NCBI GenBank assembly: GCA_018806915.1
Contig: JAGKQI010000023.1
Span: 62,001-126,000, forward strand
Direction of reading: 5' to 3'
Origin: Phytophthora colocasiae
Lineage: Eukaryota; Oomycota; Peronosporomycetes; Peronosporales; Peronosporaceae
DNA: 64,000 nt
In this document: one piece after another, positions 51,750 to 61,139 of the stretch
How positions within the stretch are numbered: position 1 is the stretch's first letter
Layout of the letters: each line of letters starts with the position of its first letter
Translations under genes and position numbers: made by a program
The notes under the pieces: generated by a model
Told to the model about the DNA's origin: nothing
Database searches by the model: none
The model's input: only the letters and a program-made list of their open reading frames with translations

Positions 51750-54700
51750 ATGGCCAGGCCCATCAAACATTCTGATAGACGGTTTTCAGAGCGTAGCGTA
51801 GCTGCAACTCTTTGCCAGTTGCCTGGTTTTCAGAGTCTCTGGTGTCCCGTCGCACAATCTGATTCTCTCAGACTCAGAAATTTGAACTTGACTCGCCTAA
51901 CAGGCGATCATTTTCAAACCTCCGTCCTTTCGCTCATGACTGAGGAAACAAACACTTCCCTGAGCTCAAACGCCCCAGTGAGTGGGGCGGCAGGCGACGC
52001 CACAGGCACTTGTCCTGCTTCGGCAACTGCCAATATATCGCAGGGTGGAGATGTTGGTTCAGCCACATCGCCAGGTGGCAGCCCTAGCGCCCCAGCCCAT
52101 GCATCCAAACCTACCGACTCACAGGTCGATGGTCCGACTGAGGACCTCCCTGGTGATGACATGAACTCGACCGGTGTTGGTGATCTCTCGCCACCAGTGG
52201 CTTCACGTGGGGAATCTCACTCTGAATTCTCTGAGGGAACTCCTGGTGTCTTCAGACCGCGAGCCTTTGGTGCCCCACGGCTTTTGTCTACGGAAGAGGT
52301 CGATCGGCTCTTTCGTCAGGGTCTGGTGACAACCACAGGGGATCAAGTCACGGCGTTGGGGGACTCTGATGTTCCCCAGAACTATATCGCTCCCAGCGTG
52401 AAGCCAGAGGGACGTGCCTTTCTGGTGAGTACCCCCGCGCGAGCTGAAGACTTCAGAAGAGGGCGCCACATAGCGAATGCGTACGGTGGCCCCTGTGTAC
52501 TCGTGGGTTACGAGGCACTTACTGATGAAGACCTCCAGGAGCTGGAGCGAGTGATTCCAAGCTTCGACCCCGCCGAAGTTGTGTCTCCGTGCGCCCAGAC
52601 TCCAGACGTGCGTACTCTGGATGCTTTGACGTCGTCTGTGGATGTTCGCCGGGAACTGGGGTCTCTGGTTTCTCATGTCTCCCCCACTCGGCTTGCCGAG
52701 AAAGTTTTTCGGACGGCCGGATGCCTAAAGCTTATGACTGCTGCTCACCGTCGCCTTCGGGAACGCGTTGGTTCTCAGAACGGTGTCGCCTTGATTGATG
52801 CTGCAGCAGCGCGCTCTGAATGCGAAGAAATCAAGCGCGAATGGGTACTGCACTGTCAATACTGGAAACACGAGCTTAAGTGTGCCCAGCAAGACGCCGG
52901 TGCGGTAGAAGAACGCATGACTTCGGAGATTCAGGATCTCAAAGCTCACTACCAGGACCAAGTGGAAGCTCTGAAGTCGGACAAGGCAGTTCTAAAGTCC
53001 CAAGTCGCTGATCTTCAAGCACAGGTCTCGATTCTGAAGTCGCGTCCTGAGGTCAAGCCCACAGATCCGTGGGGGTTCTCAGAGTTCTTACAAGAGAATT
53101 CTGAAATCTCTGGTAATTGGGATCGGCTCCATGACCTTCTGGTGTCATACCAAGAAGACACCACCGTCCCTGATAACTGGACGACTATCATCAGTGTGAC
53201 AGCCTTGGACGCGCGAAAGAAACCCGTTCCTGACTTCAAGAAACGGCTTTCTGAGGAACGAGCTCGTCAGGCTGCTGAGAAGGCCGCGAGGACCTCCAGA
53301 GTTCTGGATCTTACCCGTCCAAGTACTGAAATTTCAGAGTCCAAGAGTGAGAGCCCACGGTACCTGTCATATCCACCGAAGCCCCAGACTCTGAAATCAC
53401 CTCCGAAGCGACCGCTCAAGTGGGACTCCAAGAATTTGCAGCGTCGCCCGTCCGGACACAAGCCCGTTGAAGAGTCGGCGCTTCCGGCGAATGCAGATTC
53501 TAAGGTAGCAAAATCTGAGGTCCACAAGAGGCTCCCTGGTGACGTGGTCTGGAAGGAAGTTCGACCCGACCTCCGCCAAGCCCTGCTGTCTGGGATCAAG
53601 TATGATAAAGCCATGGAGTGGTTGGCGTCGGACAAAGCGGCTCACAGTCTCTTCAGCAGTCCGGCTCTCATTCAGATGTTGGTGAGCCTGGTATTCTCTC
53701 GTCGCCTGGATTCTACTCTCTGGGCCAAGTACGTCCCTGAAGTATATTACCAGATGGCCGACGAGGTGGTGGATCGTCACATCTCAGCTGGTACCGAGCC
53801 TGCAGCCTGGGGTGATCTGGATGGTCACGTAAATTATCCAGAAAGTGATGTCGAGTCCACCGCCGACAACCCCAAGGATGATCCGGATTACAAGGATTCT
53901 GGTGTGATCGAGTCTGGAGACGAAGACGACGACGAGAGCTCTGATGATGGTGCGTCTGACGACAGCGATTCCGAGAGCGACAAGTCTGAAGACAAGAAGT
54001 CTCAAGACAAGAAGTCTCAAGACAAGAAGTCTGGGAGCAAGAAGTCTGGAGACAAGAAGTCTGATGACCACCCGCGTCCTGGTTCCAAACGTCCCCGGGA
54101 CTCTGATGACGACTCGGACTCTGATGATGGGCCTATCATTCCCACCAAGAAGTCCAAGAGAAGTATCGCATCCGTAAAGGCCCACACCAGTCCGAAGTCT
54201 CGTCCGAAGTCCACCAGTGGAAGTGGATCGAGGTCCAAAAGTTCTTCTGGGAAGGCGCGTAGTCTGGTGTCCAAGCCCTATAACTCCCTGACGGTCAAGG
54301 AGCTCCAGGTGGTGGAAACACCAGACTGTGAGGCATCCTCCTGGTTGTACTATGGTATCAGGGTACAACGAGTGAGCTCTACCAAGACCACCACTGGCCA
54401 GACATTGGGTTTTCCAGACTACGAGGTGCACAAACACTCATGTGCCATCCTCAAGAAGCGCTGGGACTCTGAGCGGTACTGTGCGGTCATCCGCAAGAAG
54501 CGCGCCCCTTGGGAAGTCATGTTCGACAACCGATTCTCAGAGTTTTACTTCCACAAGCGGGAAGAACTGGGGCCCATGGTGTTGGCTGACGTGGAAGACA
54601 TCGTGCGTAGCATGAAGAAGCATGCTCAAGCCTTCTGGGAGCGTACGCATTGGGTGACCATGGACGTTGAGGCTGACGACAAGTCTGCGGAGCTTCACAA

Positions 54701-55055
54701 GTACCGGTCCATGCGTCGAGCCGCCATGATTCGTCAACACAACGCCCTCATCCGAAAGGTCTTGAAGCACAAGGATTTTCCAGAGTCGATTCTCTCAGAG
54801 CCCAGCATCTGGGTGGTTCCTGACAAGTCCTGTCCCTGGATCTGGCAAGATCCCAGAGTCGCAGAACTTGGTGGTCCCAAGTGTCTGAGTCTGGAGACGC
54901 AACTGGGTGACTTGGATGCTGTTGAACCTGCTCGGATGCAATGGGCCACGGTGAACGTGGACGAAGAGTGGCTCCAGTACATTCCTGCCGACGTCAAGAA
55001 GGACTCGTTGACACCTACGGAACGCTCTGAGAACCCGATTTCCCTTCACTACTGA
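51750..55055 (+). CDS. Antisense ORF of element B2: 1101-aa homologue of the element A antisense protein
   Basis: Open throughout on the plus strand, opposite to gag-pol, starting 56 bp inside the LTR. It aligns with the element A ORF from end to end: LPGFQSLWCPVAQSDS near the N-terminus, ANAYGGPCVLVGYEALTDED, a coiled coil (AHYQDQVEALKSDKAVLKSQ), VLDLTRPSTE, an acidic/serine tract, a run of DKKSQDKKSGSKKSGDKKS repeats, NLS-like GSKRPRD and KKSKR, and the conserved C-terminal domain with SSWLYYGIRVQ, AFWERTHWVTMD, LKHKDFPE and CPWIWQDPR. The variable tracts differ in length and content while the C-terminal domain is conserved, a pattern of protein-level constraint. The function is unknown. 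A structural, regulatory or nuclear-import role for the element is conceivable but unsupported. The ORF is intact although gag and pol of the same copy are broken. Confidence 0.85.
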   Translation: MARPIKHSDRRFSERSVAATLCQLPGFQSLWCPVAQSDSLRLRNLNLTRLTGDHFQTSVLSLMTEETNTSLSSNAPVSGAAGDATGTCPASATANISQGGDVGSATSPGGSPSAPAHASKPTDSQVDGPTEDLPGDDMNSTGVGDLSPPVASRGESHSEFSEGTPGVFRPRAFGAPRLLSTEEVDRLFRQGLVTTTGDQVTALGDSDVPQNYIAPSVKPEGRAFLVSTPARAEDFRRGRHIANAYGGPCVLVGYEALTDEDLQELERVIPSFDPAEVVSPCAQTPDVRTLDALTSSVDVRRELGSLVSHVSPTRLAEKVFRTAGCLKLMTAAHRRLRERVGSQNGVALIDAAAARSECEEIKREWVLHCQYWKHELKCAQQDAGAVEERMTSEIQDLKAHYQDQVEALKSDKAVLKSQVADLQAQVSILKSRPEVKPTDPWGFSEFLQENSEISGNWDRLHDLLVSYQEDTTVPDNWTTIISVTALDARKKPVPDFKKRLSEERARQAAEKAARTSRVLDLTRPSTEISESKSESPRYLSYPPKPQTLKSPPKRPLKWDSKNLQRRPSGHKPVEESALPANADSKVAKSEVHKRLPGDVVWKEVRPDLRQALLSGIKYDKAMEWLASDKAAHSLFSSPALIQMLVSLVFSRRLDSTLWAKYVPEVYYQMADEVVDRHISAGTEPAAWGDLDGHVNYPESDVESTADNPKDDPDYKDSGVIESGDEDDDESSDDGASDDSDSESDKSEDKKSQDKKSQDKKSGSKKSGDKKSDDHPRPGSKRPRDSDDDSDSDDGPIIPTKKSKRSIASVKAHTSPKSRPKSTSGSGSRSKSSSGKARSLVSKPYNSLTVKELQVVETPDCEASSWLYYGIRVQRVSSTKTTTGQTLGFPDYEVHKHSCAILKKRWDSERYCAVIRKKRAPWEVMFDNRFSEFYFHKREELGPMVLADVEDIVRSMKKHAQAFWERTHWVTMDVEADDKSAELHKYRSMRRAAMIRQHNALIRKVLKHKDFPESILSEPSIWVVPDKSCPWIWQDPRVAELGGPKCLSLETQLGDLDAVEPARMQWATVNVDEEWLQYIPADVKKDSLTPTERSENPISLHY

Positions 55056-55390
55056 AGCTCAGATGTCCACCATGGCGCCCACAGGAAGGCTGCATTTTCG
55101 AGAAGCCAAATAGTTGTCTGCATTTGTGACGTAAATCCCCGGCCTCAGTGTAGCTTCCTAATCCCTTAATCTTTCAATATCACTCCACGTAATCACACTT
55201 CTTCTCATCATCTCATTGTTCATAACCTCGTATCCTCCAGTACTTAACTCTCCACAAATTCACTTCCAAATTCACATTCACACAGTCGTTTTATATAAGC
55301 AGCAACATGGTCGATCACATATCCAAACGCACGAATTTCAGAAATAGGTCTCTGAAAACACGCACTCAGATTACCACACTCTAAAAATCA
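55056..55390. other. Interval between convergent antisense ORF and pol in B2
   Basis: AT-rich, no ORF; equivalent to 27062-27396 in element A but with little sequence similarity. Confidence 0.5.
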
Positions 55391-55412
55391 ATATCTGAAA
55401 TCCTTCAGATAT
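55391..55412. terminator. Hairpin just downstream of B2 pol
   Basis: ATATCTGAA and TTCAGATAT are perfect 9-bp complements around ATCC, 29 bases from the pol stop. Position and loop size match the hairpin in element A, but the stem sequence is different. Function is a guess. Confidence 0.4.
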
Positions 55413-55441
55413 CAGACTTCCAGATGTGTTTTTCAGAGTTA

Positions 55442-58400
55442 TTAGACGCTGGGGTGATCGTCTCCAGCCTGCATCGCCTGAAAACGGGCTCGTGCTCGTG
55501 CACTCTGGTTGAATTCGTAAAGTAATGCTCCACAGTTCAACTTCGATAACGGCAACCACTCAGTTTCATCGTAACCTTTCCACTTAATCAAATATTCGCG
55601 CAGTCTGGACGTCCTGGTACGCTTGTTCCAGCGGGTATCCAGAATCTTCTCCACTTCATACTCGTCGTTTTCAATATCAGGTTCCCAACTATCTTCTGGT
55701 AACAGGGCGGCGTCAAAATCATCATCTTCTGGAATCTGGAGTTCCACCGTGGGTCGTCTGGGGAACAGGGCCCTTGGCTTCAGACGGCTCACATGCACCC
55801 AGGGGTTCACGCGGTAGCCGGTATCTTCAACCTTGAGTCGTACTCTGAAATCGTCCAGCATCTCCTCGATCCTGAAGGGTCCGTGCCACATGTGTGCTAG
55901 TTTTCTGCTCAATCCTGTTTGTACCTTAGGGATGTAGAGCCATACAGCGTCACCTATAGCGAAACCTGACTTCAGACGCTCTGATAACTCGTTCCACTTT
56001 CTGGTCTGTTCTTCAGACCGGTCACGCTTTGCCTTCTTCTGGAGATCTTCGGCACATGCCAGAGCATAGCTATAGTCTCGTTGCATCTTCCGTCTCCATT
56101 CGTACGCAGTTCGCTCCTGAGTCGTCGATGGCTTGGGTCCAAGCATAGCGGACACCGTCCCATTAGCATCCCAACCATGTACCAGGTAGAAAGGCGTTTC
56201 CAGACGGGTGGCATCGAATGATGTGTTCAGGGCAAACATCAGACGTTCGGCGTGATCATCCCAGTCACTTTGATCAGCTTCAGAGATATATGCCTTAATC
56301 GCGCGCACCACAGTCTGTACTGATCTCTCCTGCTGGCCGTTGGCTTGAGGTCGGTACCCTAGAGTAGCTCGTTGTCTGCTACCCAAAAGTTCCCTGAAAC
56401 ACTTGAACACCTCACTCATAAAGCGAGGATCTTGATCATGACGGATCAGAGAGCTAGCACCAAAGTTTCTGAAAACGCGTTCCTCATAAGCCTCTGCTAC
56501 ATCCTGAGCAGTGGTGACGCTCATTGGCTTGCACATTACATATCCCGAAAACATATCCTGGAACAGCAAGAGAAATGTGTTTCCACGTGCGGATTTCGGC
56601 ATGTGAGTCACAAAATCCATAGACACCACTTCAAATGGCCGGCTGGGCTCAATATTTCCAGGGGACGGTCCAGGATTTGGGGGTCGCCCCTTGCCACTGG
56701 CACAGTCTACGCATTCCTTCACAAATCTCTCCACATCGGCATACATACCCAACCAGTAAAATTCCGAACTCAACTTCTCAAAGGTTCTCCTGATTCCTTG
56801 ATGTCCACCTTGGTAGTCTTCATGAGCATAGTGTAACAAGTCTGGATACAAGTCTCTGGGAACCACCAGTCTGAGTTCGTCAACATTGTCCCGGGGCCGC
56901 TCTCGAGTAGCGCGACTCAGGCGATATAGTACATCTCTAGAATCCAGAACGAAGTCCTCAGCAACTCTGGCAAGCTTCCTGACTCGGGGTCGTGGTAAAT
57001 CTCCCACGTCACCTTTCAGAAACTTCATGAGTTCAACCAAGTACGGGTCCTGGCTCTGATGCGCCTTGATCCGTCGCCAGCGTTCTGCCTGGAACTCCAA
57101 AGGCCCCAAAGGTTCTCGCTCGTCATCATCCTCAGGCAGATTAGCGTCAGGCGGAGCTTGGGCACGGGTTACAGCAATCAACACTCTGACCGATCGAGGC
57201 AGGGGTGCGGATTCCGGATCGAAAACATTCTCAGACTCTGGTGACGCATTATTTTCAGAGTCTGATATCTTTGACTCTTGAGCTTCCATGTCCGGGGCTG
57301 AGCAAGGCTTCATCAGTTTCTCATGAACTTTGGATACCAGTTGCAGGTGCGTGAGTTCATCCTCGTCTTGCACCTGCCAAGCTTCCCCAAGAGTCAAAGT
57401 CTTCGAGGTCAGGTAATCTGCTGCTTGGTTAAACTCGCGCTTCACATGCACCAACTTCAGAGTCCGAAACTTGATTTTCAGAGACTCAAATTCGGCCAAC
57501 CTCCGTTGCAAGTTAGGCTGATTGCAGTTGATTAGTCCCTGAGCTTGTTGTATCGCGATGCGCGAATCTCCCACGACCACCAACTCCTGTATTCCGTGAT
57601 TGAGTGCCATCTTCAGACCATAATTCAGACCACAGTATTCCGAGTCATTCACCGTGACATCCGTCAGGGGGAAACCCTCGGGCTTCCAGAACGCTCCACC
57701 CCGGGAGTTCCCAGAGTATACACCCACAGCTTCCCAGACAGGTAGACGTCTTTGCGGCACCATCAAAACTCAGAATATAGCCCTGATAATCTGCTTCCAG
57801 CATTTCCACACTGATAGGAGCTGGCGGCTTGACTCGCCCCTTGACTGGGATCAGATTTTCAGAGACTTCGTCCAGATGCTCCCTGGGGGTAATGCCCGCA
57901 CCGAGTATAGCTGGGAGTCCATCTTCGTCACGCTGTACCCGGCGGATCTCCAAGTTCCACTGCGACAACTTCATACCCCACTTGACATTCCCGCCGTCGG
58001 TGGAGCTCGATGTTAACAACCATTTCAGGACAGAGTATCTGGTATAGACCACAATCACCGGACTTGACTCCACCAAAGCTCTGAAGTTTTCCAAAACTCT
58101 GAGGATCGCAATCACCTCTTTCTCAGCGATATGATACCTGAGTTCGGCATCATTCAGGACACGACCCGTAAACCGGACCGGGTGTATTATTCCCTCATAT
58201 TCTTGTCCCAAGACTGCTGAAGCAGCCCAAGGGTTCGCGTGCGGAATAACAACAAACGGTCTGGTTCGGTCTGGATGTCTGAGTAGTGGAGTAGAGACTA
58301 TCTTGCGTTTCAGAATCTCGAACGCCTCTTTCGCACGAGTCAGGTCTCGTCCAGCACGAATCTGCTCGTCCGTCAGCTCATAGAGGGTAGCAGCAATCAC

Positions 58401-61139
58401 CGGTAAATCCTCAATAAACTTGTTGTAATAGTTGAGGCTTCCCATGAAACTCTGAACTCCCTTCAACGTAGACGGAAATGGCAGTTCTTCAACTCCTTTG
58501 ACAATCTTAGGTGTTGCCCTCAGACCCTCGGCACTGATTTCGTGGGATAGGTACGGTATCGACAACTTCCCGAACTCGCTCTTGGGCAAACTCACAGAGA
58601 TGTTCCAATAGCGAAGCCTGAAAAGCAGGGCATTCAAATCGTCACATAATTGGTCCCAAGTCGGTGCTCCATGTGCGATGTCGTCGATGTACGAACTTCT
58701 CCCCAGGACTGGGCCCATGCACGTGGGAACGGGAATGTTCCTCTGAAAGACGGTCATCTGACTTGTGAGTGCTGGCATCTCTGAAGTCGGAGTATGGTTC
58801 TCAGAGTCTGAAAGGTGTTTTTTAGAGTTCTGAGGCTGGAGTTGCAAAAATTCCAGAACCTCCGCATCAACTTCAGCTTCTTCTTCTGGTGACAGTCTCA
58901 CGAATCCCCACAGGCAATTGTCTAACATAGCCTGATACACAAGAGGGGCGTTCTTCAGACCAAACGGCATCCTTACCCACTGAAAATGTCAAAACGGGCA
59001 AACGAAAGCGGATATTAGTCGCGCACGCTCCGTCATTCTGATCGCCCAGAAACCGCTAGCCATATCCAGGCTCATGAACCACATCGCAGCCTCAAAACCG
59101 ATTAGGAGGTCGTCAATAAGAGGCAGAGGGTAGCGCGACAGTTGAATAAAGCCATTCACAATGCGATAGTCGATACACATTCGTATGTCAACACCATTCT
59201 TCTTGAGAACGATCACAATAGGAGATGCCCACGGGGAGTTAGAGTACTCGATCAAACCAGTTTCCAGGAGTTTCTTTAGAAGCTCGTATACCTTCAGCAT
59301 GAGATGAGGGGCGACGGATCTCGGACGTTGAGCTACCGGCTTGGCATCTCCCACATCCAGATCACAGACCACGCCCCTTGCCGGTGCGGGTGCTGCATTG
59401 CCATCTCCCAGGAATATTTTCCTGTGATACCTCAGAATATCGCGCAGTTTCCTCTCCATTTCTGGGGTCGTCTTTCCTGGTTCTCCGACATCAGCGCTCT
59501 CGATATCACACTCTGGTGTCAACTCTTCCAGCTCTGGTAGCATGACCAATTGGTCACGTAATTGAGCGAGGAGTTCCGTGCCTTCTCGCATATACACACC
59601 TGGCTCCAAGTCCAATTCTTCATTCGAAACCTTCATGCACCGCTCATATTCCACTCGTAATTTTTCCACAGGCGTTCCAGGCATCCCCTGAATGGGAATA
59701 TCCCAGGATTCATCCATTAGGTCGAAATCATCCGCGGGTAACTCAGGGGTCTGAGAGTCACCTAAGAGACACTCCGGCTTTGAGTTAAGGACGTCACCGG
59801 CAATAACAACAGACGAGTCACCAGGGTCTGTATGTGGAATACTTTCAGAGGATGTTTCCAAATCTCTGGTATCTGTACTGATGTCCGCACTTCCCGTTGA
59901 CTCACCGGAGCAACCATCTTCCGTCTGGGTGAATGCATCCAGGGCGAAGCGTACTCGTTTCACAGTCGGTGGTGACTCTGGTTTCACGAACTGCACTCGA
60001 GCGTTGTCAAACCTTGGACGTTGCAGTATTTCAGTCGGCCACGGGTAGTCCGGCCGATCTACACACGGGGGCTGCGGCATCAGAGCCTCCAACTCCGCCT
60101 CTCTCTTCATACGTTTCTTAGTCTCTGGTGACGGGGTGCTTTCCAGAATCAGAACCTCCCAATCACGATAGGCAGCGGAACCTGGACGCACGAAACGTCC
60201 ATGCCTTGGGAAGAAATCATATTCCACGATCCTCGCAACATCGGAAAGTTCATTGACCCACGTGTTCTTATCAGAGATATTTACCACGCGAACGGCCACA
60301 GGCCAAGATCGGGCCGCATAGATCAGCTGGGTAACCCAGCGGTCACCGCGTCCGGCCCACACGACTTCCCTTTGGGGGTTCGTTGGCCCGTAGTCAATTC
60401 GGACAACAAATTCTTCGCCTGGACTCAGAAGAACAGCCTCACTTGGTCTGACCGACCTGTTACGACCAATATGATCACCAGGTTCCCAATTACACATCAT
60501 CACTACTACCTCGTCTGGTAACGACACCAGACCTTCACGAGCGCTAATTCTCACTCCGGCAGCAAACATAAAACCCATTCCCAGAAGCACGTCAATTCCT
60601 TCACCGATATTCGCGACCCAAACATCCACAATATATACCACTCTTGGCCCAAGTGTCAACTTGATCTCAGCGCTGGCACCGATATAGGTTGGAACACCAC
60701 CCATCCCCGACACTTTGGTCTGCTTGTGTGACTTGAGTCTGAGTCCGAGCTTACGCGCAAAGTCGTAACTCAGAATATTTATGGTCGCACCAGTGTCCAG
60801 AAGAATCTTGGTTCGATGGTCATTCACAGCACCATACACCATCACCACATCCCTCTTTGAACGGTCAGGATAGTTGTCTTCCCACCAGCCTTAACACTCG
60901 CCATCCTTCAACCTGAACGACACTGAGTCGTCTGGTGTCGGATCGGTGTCGTCGGCGATCTCAGGTAACTCGTTCCCTGAGTTTCCAGAAGGTATGGTCG
61001 ATTCTTGGGCAAAAGTAGCCATGCATTGTTGAGTGTTATCGTGAATCTTTCTCAGCTCTGGTCCTACACACACTAGAACACACAACTCTGGGGTAACGCC
61101 ATGCCCGGCGCGTTTCGGATCCCCATCCGACGGGCACAT
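55442..61139 (-). pseudogene. pol: Element B2 pol with two nonsense codons and a frameshift
   Basis: Domain order as in element A pol. It starts at the ATG overlapping the gag stop (61139). Lesions relative to B1 or A: TAT to TAA at 60891-60893 (after LKDGEC, before the protease); GGA to TGA at 58989-58991 (AFVCPF stop, inside RT); and an extra base near 57671-57677 within the second RNase H (EARGFP), which separates the frames 58970-57645 and 57766-55442. Downstream of the shift the second RNase H, integrase (MDFVTHMP, RHDQDPRF, NGQQER), GPF module and chromodomain (YLIKWKGYDETEWLPL) are open to the stop at 55442. The SYIDDIAHG motif and the degenerate first RNase H are present. This copy cannot make an intact Pol. 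Confidence 0.92.
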
